Of a stretch of 64,000 nucleotides of DNA, positions 15,174-22,638 are shown one piece after another. Both the position numbers and the translations under genes were made by a program. Origin of the DNA: Myroides sp. 1354 (lineage in GTDB: Bacteria; Bacteroidota; Bacteroidia; Flavobacteriales; Flavobacteriaceae); the NCBI RefSeq assembly GCF_030324495.1, contig NZ_JACAGN010000015.1:27311-91310 (forward strand), in the 5' to 3' direction. The notes below the pieces were generated by a model. The model did not search any database. It was not told where the DNA came from and worked only from the letters and a program-made list of their open reading frames with translations. Every line of letters starts with the position of its first letter. Position 1 is the first letter of the stretch.

Positions 15174-15407
15174 TTATTTTTCAGTTTCTGATTCAATTTT
15201 AGTTACATTGTATTTTAAGTAACCGAATTCGATATGAGGAGGACAGTGCATTGGACATGGCTGTCCAACTTCTAATTCATATTTTGGAACATACCCTCCG
15301 ATATAAACACCTTGATTAACGGGTTGTTCTTCTACAACTTTTCCATTTTCAAGAATAAGGCGCAATAAATCTTGTCCTTGATCTTCTAAGTGAATGATTT
15401 TACGCAT
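15174..15407 (-). CDS. Hypothetical early phage protein, 77 aa
   Basis: Starts at ATG 15407 (MRKIIHLEDQGQDLLRLILE), 2 bases after the DUF3164 stop. The centre has GQPCPMHCPPHIEFGYLKYN with two Cys and two His, a possible metal site. Found immediately ahead of the first DGR target; no family recognised. Confidence 0.58.
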   Translation of the reverse strand: MRKIIHLEDQGQDLLRLILENGKVVEEQPVNQGVYIGGYVPKYELEVGQPCPMHCPPHIEFGYLKYNVTKIESETEK

Positions 15408-15409
15408 AA

Positions 15410-16048
15410 TTATAAACTTGAGAAGTTTAACAATACACTTTGCCATTTTCCATCTTCACCCTTAATTTTAAACTCATAGCCATAACCTTTTAGATGGTTA
15501 GAAAAACTTTCTTTCATAAGTCGAAGACCTTCCTTCCAACGAGGATCATCAAACTTGTCTTCATGAGTATAGAGATCCATTACACGAGAATACTCCAGTT
15601 CTCCTTTCTCGTTACGTTGTAAGAAACTCATTAGTATTTCATACATCTTTGTATCTCGTTTCTTAATTGCATCCCCTAAGAAGTCTTTAATTAGCTCTAT
15701 AGCTTTTGAGCTTCTTTCATCCCAAACAGGCTCAGTATCTCTGCGTCTTGTTACACGCATATTGTTGTCTGAATTGGTAATTGTAAAACCGCCTTTACTG
15801 TTAGCTCGTATTAAGCCATACTCAGAAAGGAAACCTGCCTGTTCTTCCATATCCTGGTGAACTACTTTTTTAAAGTTCTGAAGAGCTTGATTTAGTTCTA
15901 TTGCAGCAGATACAGCATTGTTTACTGTTACATTTCGCTTGTCTTCGTAAATCTTTTTTTGTTTCGCTAATTCAGCCTTTTCTTTCTTTTTTCGCTCTTG
16001 GAGCATTTGCTCAAGCTCCTGAGTCGTCATGTCTTTAATTTCTTTCAT
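15410..16048 (-). CDS. DUF3164 family early phage protein
   Basis: 212 residues. A long N-terminal coiled coil (ELEQMLQERKKKEKAELAKQ through QKKIYEDKRNV), a middle beta segment GGFTITNSDNNMRVTRRRD, the run DERSSKAIELIKDFLGDAI, and the end KIKGEDGKWQSVLLNFSSL reproduce the DUF3164 architecture found in early regions of Mu-like phages between transposition and regulatory genes. Biochemical role is not established for the family. Confidence 0.8.
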   Translation of the reverse strand: MKEIKDMTTQELEQMLQERKKKEKAELAKQKKIYEDKRNVTVNNAVSAAIELNQALQNFKKVVHQDMEEQAGFLSEYGLIRANSKGGFTITNSDNNMRVTRRRDTEPVWDERSSKAIELIKDFLGDAIKKRDTKMYEILMSFLQRNEKGELEYSRVMDLYTHEDKFDDPRWKEGLRLMKESFSNHLKGYGYEFKIKGEDGKWQSVLLNFSSL

Positions 16049-16050
16049 AA

Positions 16051-16248
16051 CTATTTTCTTAATAAGTATAATTTGACTTCTATTGATTCAGTGACCTTAA
16101 ATGGTCTTAGTTCATTTTCTGTACCAATACTTAAGAGATAACCTCTTTCTTGATTGATAATAATACGCTCTCCAACAGTAAAATATCCAGTGCCTGCTGT
16201 ACTTGATAGAGCTTCTTGTAACTCATGTTGTCGCTGTAGGTGCTTCAT
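16051..16248 (-). CDS. Hypothetical early phage protein, 65 aa
   Basis: MKHLQRQHELQEALSSTAGT begins a short helix followed by beta strands (YFTVGERIIINQERGYLLSI). Ends 2 bases before the DUF3164 start. Not recognised; beta-rich second half might be a small SH3-like barrel. Confidence 0.5.
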   Translation of the reverse strand: MKHLQRQHELQEALSSTAGTGYFTVGERIIINQERGYLLSIGTENELRPFKVTESIEVKLYLLRK

Positions 16249-16372
16249 CTTGTTGCTTTAATTTCGTTTCTAATTCTTTTTTATCCTGTAATACCAAGGA
16301 ATAATTAGGATGTGAACCGTTATGTTTTAACCATTCTTCCAATTCTCTTATTTTAACTTTTAGTCCTTCCAT
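16223..16372 (-). CDS. Small helical phage protein, 49 aa
   Basis: Starts at ATG 16372 (MEGLKVKIRELEEWLKHNGS), 2 bases after the preceding stop, and overlaps the next start by 26 bp. Charged amphipathic helices at both ends suggest a short coiled coil. Unrecognised, but placement supports translation. Confidence 0.48.
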   Translation of the reverse strand: MEGLKVKIRELEEWLKHNGSHPNYSLVLQDKKELETKLKQQDEAPTATT

Positions 16373-16374
16373 AG

Positions 16375-16704
16375 TTAATTGAGGTTAGAGTGGCTTAGTT
16401 CTCTTTTCTTTAACCTAGGGAGTAATGCACTAGGATAGTTTTTGAAGATTGCATTTGTAACATCTGCATAAAAAGCGTTTTTATCTTTCGCAGGCAAATG
16501 CTTATAAGACTGAATTTGCTTTACAAACAGTTCTTCTAAATCACTGTAATGCTTTCTAAAGTAGTTTTGTAATGCTTTACTACTCAATGATAATTGAAAC
16601 GCCTTAGAACTATGATTGAACCCTGAACACCAATCGATGTATGTTTCCAAAACAACTTCATCATAGTGTTGTTTACTGATCTGTAATATTTCATATATCT
16701 TCAT
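16375..16704 (-). CDS. Hypothetical early phage protein, 109 aa
   Basis: Helical protein, MKIYEILQISKQHYDEVVLE at the start and a basic end (LLPRLKKRELSHSNLN). Overlaps the end of the RecA-like ATPase gene by 14 bp. No family recognised. Confidence 0.55.
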   Translation of the reverse strand: MKIYEILQISKQHYDEVVLETYIDWCSGFNHSSKAFQLSLSSKALQNYFRKHYSDLEELFVKQIQSYKHLPAKDKNAFYADVTNAIFKNYPSALLPRLKKRELSHSNLN

Positions 16705-17371
16705 CCGTTGGTGTATTTTGATTAGTTACTCCGTTTAAATCTTCATATCCTTTTTGCCAAACCACATATTGTGTTGCATATGGACCAAATTTTCTACCTT
16801 TATTAGTTGCTACATAACCACTAACAAAAACCTTCTGATTAGCATCATACATTATTCGTTCCTCTAATTCTGTTTTTGGTAACTGTCCCTTGGCATGGCC
16901 AATAAAAACAAGTGTCTTGTCTCGAAACTGCTTCGTAAAGCTTAGATAATCTGCAAAGGTCTTACCCATGAATAGATAAGGAGCTGAATCTACTACCACT
17001 ACTTGAGCACTGCCTCGTCGACCCAAACGCTCTGTCAATTCTTCTAAATTGTCTGAAACCATCTTGAAGTTGCTACTCACATCCTGCATTTGAAACATTC
17101 TTAGTCGGTCTTGTAAGTCTCCATCATCTAAATCCTCTTCCAAGGATACTAGTAATGTTTTTTCAGTTTGAGCAAACTCTTTAATCAATTGCATCACAAA
17201 GGAACTTTTACCACTTGAACTCTGTCCAAAAACAAACCATCTGGCTTTTTTCTGCGGGTTATCAAATACATCATAAAACCGTCCTGTAAATTTTATACGA
17301 TGAACTTTGGTTGATAATACATTTGATACTGTTAGAGTTCTACTTAAACTGCTCTTTGTTGATTGATTCAT
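16691..17371 (-). CDS. RecA-like P-loop ATPase of the early module
   Basis: 226 residues. Walker A GQSSSGKSSF at about 49-58 and Walker B VVVVDS at about 124-129, with VSLEEDLDDGD after the first strand, place it in the RecA/RadA/KaiC-like group and not with MuB. An ATYVVWQKG-like ending follows a glycine-rich NKGRKFGPYATQ loop. It sits just after the MuB-like gene, 1 base away, so it may serve recombination, replication or transposition targeting. Exact role unknown. Confidence 0.75.
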   Translation of the reverse strand: MNQSTKSSLSRTLTVSNVLSTKVHRIKFTGRFYDVFDNPQKKARWFVFGQSSSGKSSFVMQLIKEFAQTEKTLLVSLEEDLDDGDLQDRLRMFQMQDVSSNFKMVSDNLEELTERLGRRGSAQVVVVDSAPYLFMGKTFADYLSFTKQFRDKTLVFIGHAKGQLPKTELEERIMYDANQKVFVSGYVATNKGRKFGPYATQYVVWQKGYEDLNGVTNQNTPTDEDI

Positions 17372-17372
17372 T

Positions 17373-18308
17373 TTAAGCTATCATTTTAGGCATTCCCAAT
17401 ATGGTTCTTACAAACTCTTCTGTGAGTTCTTTACCTGTTCTATCTGCTTCCTTCATTGCTGGAACTAATACATCATGCAATTCGCCATAATTGTCGCAAT
17501 TCTGTTTTAAGAATTTTCGAAGGGAAGTATCTTCCACATTTTTTAAGAACAATTCAAAACTGCGATCAATAGTAGGAAGTTCACGAATTCCGAATTTTAT
17601 TCTTCGGTAGAACTGGGGAATGCCTGATCTATTCTTTTTACGTAGTTTATCTAGATTATCTATCAACTGACTAGTGCCAATCAAAGTAATTCCACATATT
17701 TTAATTAAAGCATCATAAAGCTCTTTCATTGCACATAGAGCGGGCTGTTTCATATACTCGCACTCATCAAAAATTAAATGAGGTTTAAGACCCTCTAAAC
17801 GCAACTGTCTAAGTTTCTTTGCTATTTCTCCAATCTTCTTAGATTTAGTCTTAGGAGTTGCAATTTTCAAAGCATCTATAACTTTATCTAATAAATCACC
17901 AATAGTATCTAATGAACCAACTACTATTTTAAATGTATCAATAGGGTTGGCTTTTACAAACAAATCAGATATATAGGACTTACCACTCCCAGTTTCACCA
18001 ATTACGATATTAGTTAAACCTCCTTCTTTAGCATCCTCTAACGTAGATAACATTCTAAAAAGCTGTGGGGTTTCTTGCATTGTCCAGTATTCTTTTACAA
18101 GTTTGAAATCAATAAATTCTGCAAGCATTAAATACCACTTGTCTTTAATTTCAGATTTACCCACCATTGTATCTCCATTTCGAATACTAGATAAATAGCT
18201 TTCATTGATTCCAGAACGCTTTACTATTTCATTAGCACTTATATTGTGTTTGGTGATGTAATCATTAAGCGCTATGGTGATTTGTTGTTTTTGATTTATT
18301 GTTATCAT
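17373..18308 (-). CDS. MuB-like transposition ATPase
   Basis: 311 residues. N-terminal helix-turn-helix (about 20-48, ISANEIVKRSGINESYLSSI) as in Mu B and phage C proteins, then an AAA+ ATPase with Walker A GETGSGKS (104-111) and Walker B LIFDECE (about 178-184). MuB-type proteins bind target DNA, stimulate the transposase and confer target immunity. The start overlaps the transposase stop by 4 bp, the order A then B seen in Mu. Confidence 0.88.
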   Translation of the reverse strand: MITINQKQQITIALNDYITKHNISANEIVKRSGINESYLSSIRNGDTMVGKSEIKDKWYLMLAEFIDFKLVKEYWTMQETPQLFRMLSTLEDAKEGGLTNIVIGETGSGKSYISDLFVKANPIDTFKIVVGSLDTIGDLLDKVIDALKIATPKTKSKKIGEIAKKLRQLRLEGLKPHLIFDECEYMKQPALCAMKELYDALIKICGITLIGTSQLIDNLDKLRKKNRSGIPQFYRRIKFGIRELPTIDRSFELFLKNVEDTSLRKFLKQNCDNYGELHDVLVPAMKEADRTGKELTEEFVRTILGMPKMIA

Positions 18309-20449
18309 AATTCAGCATATTTATTTAGGTTGACTTTATCTTTTAAGTATTCTTCTTGAGAACTTTTCCATTCGGCATCAATAATATTTTGTTCTTTCTT
18401 CACTTGCTTGTTTGCTAATTGAGTAGTAGTTTTTTCCATACGTTTTCGTTCTGAAGACTTATGATCTTTATGTTGTCCATTACTATCAGCAAGCATTAAT
18501 TTTCTCAAAGTATCAAGTTGTGGATTTGAGGTAAACAAATCCTCTAAAACTTCGTGCCTCACTTCATTTCTATTTAGTATTTCATCATTGTATTGTTTAT
18601 TGAAATTGAAAACTTTCTGACGTTCTAAAGCATCTTGTTTTTGTTGATCATATAAAGCCATTGGCTGTATATATTTTTCTTCTAGTATAAATTCAAGATT
18701 ACCTATTTCCTCAACTAGCTTACCATTTCTACTTTTAGCATTACTAACCAAAACCTTACTTAAATCATCCTGGTCATAAAATACCATCCAATCTTCATGC
18801 ATATGCTTTCTAAAATTCAAATCAAAAGTGTCATATGCCATTTCTATTCCATTGATAGTAGGTGTTAATCCTTCACCTTTAAATTTGTTGGTGTATCCTG
18901 TAGTTTGTCCATAACATCTTAAAAATTGGTTGATTGTCATCGTTATTTTATCATCTTCAGGGAAGGCTTCAAAACTCTCAACATATTTTTCAACTTTTTC
19001 AGCCCTATCATTCTCTATAGCATTTACAATCTGCATTCTACAACCAGTTTCGTCAGGGAATTGATGTCTTATCTTGTTTAAATAATCATCATTTACTTGA
19101 TTATCATTGTTTGAAGTCACGTTATGTCCTGACCAATTGGGAACAAGCTTTGCTTGAAAGTGTTTTTCATTGAACTTATCAAAGAAATTCTCAATTGGCT
19201 TGGCTTTCGAGTTCTTTACTTTTGCAGGTGTAAAATGCTTTGCTGTTGCCTCATATGTTGGAGTCAAATTCTTGAGTTGGTAATTATCAGTTTGAAGTTG
19301 ATATGGCTTATATTTTTGTCCAAACAATTCCTCAATATGTTTAAGAGCATTTTTAAGAGCTTGTCTAATCAAACTCGGACTTTCACTAGTTCCAATTGCA
19401 TATCCTACTATGTAGTTGTTAAATGGATCTAAAACCATTACTACAGTTAATCTATTGTGATACGTTGTAACTGTTTTTCCTTCACTGTTTATTGTTGTCT
19501 TTTGGTAAAGCAACTCAGCATCCCAACCATCCATACTCCAGAACAACATAGCGGCACTTGGTTTACTTCTTTTTATTTGCATATGCTTATTATGCATAAG
19601 CTCAGTAGTACCATGTTGTCCACTAAATACATACATATCTAGTTTTTTACGCATATTGGCTATAACTCCTGCATCAATCGTTTTCCAACCTAAAGAACTA
19701 GCAACTATGTTGTAGATATCAACGATTTGCTCATTGTTAAGGTTTTGATGTTTATTAAGAAGTTCTTCTATCATCATGTTCTGTTCATTGGTTACAACTT
19801 TAGCAGCATTACGCTTCCCATATTTACCTGATATAATGGATAGATAACCTTCCTTTAAGTATCGGTTCACCTTATGACGTAAGCTATCTGGCTTTGTTGG
19901 TAAATCATGACGAACTTGTTGAAAAGCATTTACATCATTACTCAAACTTTGCCATATGTCAAACTGTCCAGTCATTCCTAAACTTTTTGCATACATCTTT
20001 CGCTTGTTTTTCACTTCTATAACAGTGTTTAAAACAGATGCGTTATACGTGTATAGTTCAATTACTTCGGGTTCGAGTTTATTGTCATTTTCACCATAAC
20101 GATGTGCAGCAAAAAAATCAAATGCTTTTCTATCACTTAGATAATGCTTGGCAAAAAAAGATTCTCTAATCTGTTCAGCAGGTTTTTTCCACTTCATCAC
20201 TAAAGCATCGCGCCATTGTTGAATTAATGAATCATATTCTACTAAGGCATCAAAACCAAGAGATGCTCTTCGTAATTCACGTTCAGGCTGTGTTTTGCTT
20301 TTCATTCGCTTATTAAGCGCGTTATATGATATTAGCTTTAAACTTTCTTCGTGTGCAGATACTACTTTATCGTCTTTAATTAAAAACTTGATCTTTACAC
20401 CTAGCTTATCATCGTGATATTCAAACGGTATTTCTAATTGTTGTGCCAT
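18305..20449 (-). CDS. Mu-type DDE transposase
   Basis: 714 residues. N-terminal DNA-binding domains (about 1-260) precede an rve/DDE integrase core: Asp307 in FWSMDGWDAE, Asp388 in LQTDNYQL, Glu420 in AKPIENFF. A C-terminal Mu-type beta-barrel and tail (about 500-714) follow, ending in a basic helix likely used to contact the MuB-like ATPase. It joins phage ends to target DNA for integration and replicative transposition. First large gene of the leftward early operon; start ATG 20449 follows a structured leader. Confidence 0.9.
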   Translation of the reverse strand: MAQQLEIPFEYHDDKLGVKIKFLIKDDKVVSAHEESLKLISYNALNKRMKSKTQPERELRRASLGFDALVEYDSLIQQWRDALVMKWKKPAEQIRESFFAKHYLSDRKAFDFFAAHRYGENDNKLEPEVIELYTYNASVLNTVIEVKNKRKMYAKSLGMTGQFDIWQSLSNDVNAFQQVRHDLPTKPDSLRHKVNRYLKEGYLSIISGKYGKRNAAKVVTNEQNMMIEELLNKHQNLNNEQIVDIYNIVASSLGWKTIDAGVIANMRKKLDMYVFSGQHGTTELMHNKHMQIKRSKPSAAMLFWSMDGWDAELLYQKTTINSEGKTVTTYHNRLTVVMVLDPFNNYIVGYAIGTSESPSLIRQALKNALKHIEELFGQKYKPYQLQTDNYQLKNLTPTYEATAKHFTPAKVKNSKAKPIENFFDKFNEKHFQAKLVPNWSGHNVTSNNDNQVNDDYLNKIRHQFPDETGCRMQIVNAIENDRAEKVEKYVESFEAFPEDDKITMTINQFLRCYGQTTGYTNKFKGEGLTPTINGIEMAYDTFDLNFRKHMHEDWMVFYDQDDLSKVLVSNAKSRNGKLVEEIGNLEFILEEKYIQPMALYDQQKQDALERQKVFNFNKQYNDEILNRNEVRHEVLEDLFTSNPQLDTLRKLMLADSNGQHKDHKSSERKRMEKTTTQLANKQVKKEQNIIDAEWKSSQEEYLKDKVNLNKYAEL

Positions 20450-20491
20450 AATGAATATTTTATTTTGGTCCCATTAAGGATTCGAACCTCT

Positions 20492-20534
20492 TATAATGTC
20501 GCCTTCTATTTGTACGGTGGCGGGCGGCATTATA
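20492..20534. other. Hairpin in transposase leader
   Basis: TATAATGTCGCC at 20492-20503 pairs with GGCGGCATTATA at 20523-20534 (11 of 12 bp, one G-T type mismatch) over a 19-nt loop, 43 to 85 bases upstream of the transposase ATG on the minus strand. It could be a translational control element or an attenuator. Nearby text at about 20466-20488 looks like a tRNA T-arm but no whole tRNA can be folded. Confidence 0.4.
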
Positions 20535-20595
20535 TTTTTCATCTATCTGTTTTCCGTCTTAATAGTAATAGATAGCACAACCAGTGCGATGGGAA

Positions 20596-20635
20596 ATCAC
20601 TATATTTACTGTGCTAACAAAAAAATTATAGTGAT
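20596..20635. promoter_or_regulatory. Inverted repeat upstream of 70-aa gene
   Basis: ATCACTATA (20596-20604) and TATAGTGAT (20627-20635) are perfect 9-bp inverted copies; the second ends right at the ATG of the 70-aa gene. The spacing of 31 bp between starts (about three turns) suits two operator halves or a stem-loop masking the start. Confidence 0.45.
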
Positions 20636-20848
20636 ATGAATGAAAATGATTATTTATTATTATTAATAAGGGTTCAAGCATTAGAGGCTGTTTTATGTCA
20701 AGACTCTAATATTAGAGCACCATACATTGAATCTCTACGAACACTCAGCACCCTTATCAGAAACAATGGAGAAGTGAACTCTAGTAACCTCCTGTCTGCT
20801 TTGGATAATGTCATTAGTACTATTAATAGTACTCCACCCAAGTTTTAA
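20636..20848 (+). CDS. Small rightward phage protein, 70 aa
   Basis: MNENDYLLLLIRVQALEAVL starts a helical, acidic protein ending INSTPPKF. It is antiparallel to the surrounding early genes, lies between two leftward genes and has its own terminator at 20940. A protein made in this position could act as a regulator of the transposase transcript or as an antisense source. Not recognised. Confidence 0.6.
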   Translation: MNENDYLLLLIRVQALEAVLCQDSNIRAPYIESLRTLSTLIRNNGEVNSSNLLSALDNVISTINSTPPKF

Positions 20849-20923
20849 AGACACATTGTTATACATATCTATTACTTGTTGATTAGTTAGATTAGTGTGT
20901 TTCATCCTTAATCAATTTTAGTA

Positions 20924-21076
20924 TTAAACTTTCTTCTGATAACCACACCACATAGTGTGGTTATTTTTTCTATACTCTATTTCCTCATAAGAACACATAG
21001 CAGAGCCTATTCTTGGCTTCTCGTTTTTGTTACTTATTTTGTGCCCGAATTCCCTTGAAGACTTTATTGTTTTCAT
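20924..21076 (-). CDS. Small leftward phage protein, 50 aa
   Basis: Starts at ATG 21076, two bases after the previous stop; product MKTIKSSREFGHKISNKNEK, basic, ending TMWCGYQKKV. The last third overlaps the convergent gene's terminator, so the coding status is less certain. No family recognised. Confidence 0.4.
   Translation of the reverse strand: MKTIKSSREFGHKISNKNEKPRIGSAMCSYEEIEYRKNNHTMWCGYQKKV
20940..20969 (+). terminator. Terminator of the 70-aa gene
   Basis: AACCACAC pairs with GTGTGGTT over CACATA and is followed by ATTTTTTC on the plus strand, about 90 bp after the 70-aa gene stop. Confidence 0.7.
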
Positions 21077-21078
21077 AA

Positions 21079-21261
21079 TTAGCTCTCTATTTTAATTTTA
21101 CTTGCTTCTTCTACTAAAAGCTCTTTGGCTCTTTTACGGATCAATACAGCTAGGTCACTGTTATTAAAATAGCATAATGAAGTGTGGACAGTTTGAACAG
21201 TTGTATTCAATTCTGTTGCTATTTTCTTTTTAAATGATGCAGGCAATTCAATTTTGTTCAT
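21079..21261 (-). CDS. Small early regulator, possibly Ner-like
   Basis: 60 residues, MNKIELPASFKKKIATELNT followed by TVQTVHTSLCYFNNSDLAVL, a helix-turn-helix-like region, and a helical tail RKRAKELLVEEASKI. It is the first leftward gene facing the repressor across a 155-bp operator region, the place held by ner in Mu. Ner-like proteins damp early transcription; the identity here is inferred from place and size. Confidence 0.55.
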   Translation of the reverse strand: MNKIELPASFKKKIATELNTTVQTVHTSLCYFNNSDLAVLIRKRAKELLVEEASKIKIES

Positions 21262-21355
21262 ATCTTTATATCCTTAAATATTGTTTTTAATTACTTACAG
21301 AGATTAAAATCTGTTGTTATTTATTTCAATTGTCTGTTACAAATATATATAAGAA

Positions 21356-21371
21356 TTGCGAAATATCGCAA
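21356..21371. promoter_or_regulatory. Repressor operator O1
   Basis: TTGCGAAATATCGCAA: arms TTGCGA and TCGCAA with a 4-bp AATA centre, a perfect palindrome between the repressor gene and the early genes. Confidence 0.75.
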
Positions 21372-21376
21372 CTATT

Positions 21377-21396
21377 AATTGCGAAATACCGCAATT
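21377..21396. promoter_or_regulatory. Repressor operator O2
   Basis: AATTGCGAAATACCGCAATT: arms AATTGCG and CGCAATT. Its centre lies 23 bp from that of O1, about two helical turns, as expected for cooperative binding beside divergent promoters. Confidence 0.75.
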
Positions 21397-21416
21397 TTAA
21401 TTAAATATTTTTTATC

Positions 21417-22094
21417 GTGCTGAAAATCAAGGAAATAAGATTAAGAAAAAAAATAACACAGAACGAAATGGTCGTGAAAACAGGCATTCCAAAACGTTCT
21501 TATGTTGATTATGAAAATGAAATTCAAGATATCTCTCTAGAAAGGTTGCGAAAAATCGCAACAGCATTAGATGTTAGTGTAGCAGAATTATTAGGTGAAG
21601 AATATTATTCTAATACTATTATTGAACCTGTTGTGAGTTCTAGAAAAACAAAGGATGTTTTTTATGAACAACAAATGGTACCTATTTTTAATCTTGAAGC
21701 ATCTATGGGATTGGTACCAATATTAAATGGAGATGGTATAGATGAAGAAAAAATATTAGATTATATATCTATACCTATGATGCCATCTTGTGATGGAGCA
21801 ATATCTGCCACCGGGGACAGCATGTATCCATTATTAAAAGCAGGTGATCTTGTTGCTTATAAAAGCATTGCTGTTGAAAGAAACAGCATTTTCTTTGGCG
21901 AAATGTACCTGTTAGCTATTAGAGTCGATGAAACAACTACAATGAAGACTATTAAATTTGTTCATCCAAGCGAGTTAGGCAATGAGTTTATTAAGATTGT
22001 GAGCCACAATCAGCATCATGCACCCAAAGACATCAATTTAAATCAAATAGTCGCAATGGGGTTAGTTCGTGCATCAATACGTATTCATAATTAA
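21417..22094 (+). CDS. Phage repressor, XRE and S24 type
   Basis: 225 residues from a GTG at 21417. An XRE helix-turn-helix at about 1-60 (RLRKKITQNEMVVKTGIPKR) joins a C-terminal S24/LexA-like peptidase fold with SATGDSMYPLL, Ser135 as nucleophile, and a Lys near residue 177-180 in TTTMKTIKF. These proteins dimerise, bind operators and hold the lysogenic state; many respond to RecA by self-cleavage, though no Ala-Gly cleavage site is obvious. Three TTGCG-type palindromes lie just upstream and inside its own gene. Confidence 0.88.
   Translation: MLKIKEIRLRKKITQNEMVVKTGIPKRSYVDYENEIQDISLERLRKIATALDVSVAELLGEEYYSNTIIEPVVSSRKTKDVFYEQQMVPIFNLEASMGLVPILNGDGIDEEKILDYISIPMMPSCDGAISATGDSMYPLLKAGDLVAYKSIAVERNSIFFGEMYLLAIRVDETTTMKTIKFVHPSELGNEFIKIVSHNQHHAPKDINLNQIVAMGLVRASIRIHN
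21545..21562. promoter_or_regulatory. Repressor operator O3 inside repressor gene
   Basis: GTTGCGAAAAATCGCAAC, an 18-bp palindrome (arms GTTGCGA/TCGCAAC, centre AAAA) in codons 43-49 of the repressor. Shares the TTGCGAAA...CGCAA core with O1 and O2. A downstream copy would allow roadblock or looping autoregulation. Confidence 0.65.
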
Positions 22095-22238
22095 CCAACA
22101 TTATGATAATCAGATATTTAAACGTATTGTTTTGTTTGAAATAGTAAAATAAGGGGGTATATATAAGTCGTTTTTTATTATTTACATGAAAAATAGTGTT
22201 ATTAAAGGGTATTGTACACTTATTTATTTTACATACTT

Positions 22239-22274
22239 AAGGCGAAGCATGAGGCTAAGCATAAGGCGAAGCAA
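22239..22274. repeat. Three tandem 12-bp repeats
   Basis: AAGGCGAAGCAT, GAGGCTAAGCAT and AAGGCGAAGCAA stand head to tail. They lie in the 545-bp gap between the repressor and the truncated host gene, a region where end-binding sites of the transposase are expected. Confidence 0.5.
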
Positions 22275-22361
22275 TACTAAATAGAGTAGTTTTTTGAGAA
22301 ATACGTTACTTGGATTTAAAAACCATTTAAAAAGGATTTATTTGCAGTTTACAACAATAAC

Positions 22362-22395
22362 AAAAGCCGTTAAAACACTTGATTTAACGGCTTTT
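22362..22395. terminator. Terminator in prophage end region
   Basis: AAAAGCCGTTAAA (22362-22374) pairs exactly with TTTAACGGCTTTT (22383-22395) over an 8-nt loop, with an A-run before and a T-run after, so it works in both directions. It would stop host transcription from entering and repressor transcription from leaving. Confidence 0.8.
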
Positions 22396-22527
22396 ATGGT
22401 AGTTTCACCTATCTAATATTGTATTTATAGTAGAAGTGGCTTAAGACATGGCTTTATACGTCTATAAAATGGTATCTGTATGGTAGTAAATGGTAGTGCA
22501 ATGGATATTTCATTTTTTTTATTTTCT

Positions 22528-22618
22528 TGACCTTTTTTATCTTAATCCCTTGTATTTATTGGGTTTTTCGACCTTTTTTATATTGAGTGTATTTGTATAT
22601 TTCATTTATACCCCCTTA
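22528..22618. mobile_element. Candidate transposable prophage end
   Basis: Two copies of GACCTTTTTTAT start at 22529 and 22570, and ATATTTCAT occurs at 22506 and 22597, a repeated arrangement like the multiple transposase sites at Mu ends. Read from the host side on the minus strand the element could begin TGAAATATACAAATACACTC (from about 22604), with the TG expected of this class. TATACCCCCTTA at 22607-22618 is an exact inverted copy of TAAGGGGGTATA at 22150-22161. The precise end cannot be fixed by eye. Confidence 0.42.
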
Positions 22619-22638
22619 ATATAAATAAAATAGATTTA

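Noticed and set aside
20466..20545. tRNA-like text GGTCCCATTAAGGATTCGAA ahead of the transposase
   Set aside because: On the minus strand it looks like a T-arm plus acceptor end, but no 5' acceptor partner, D arm or anticodon arm can be folded.
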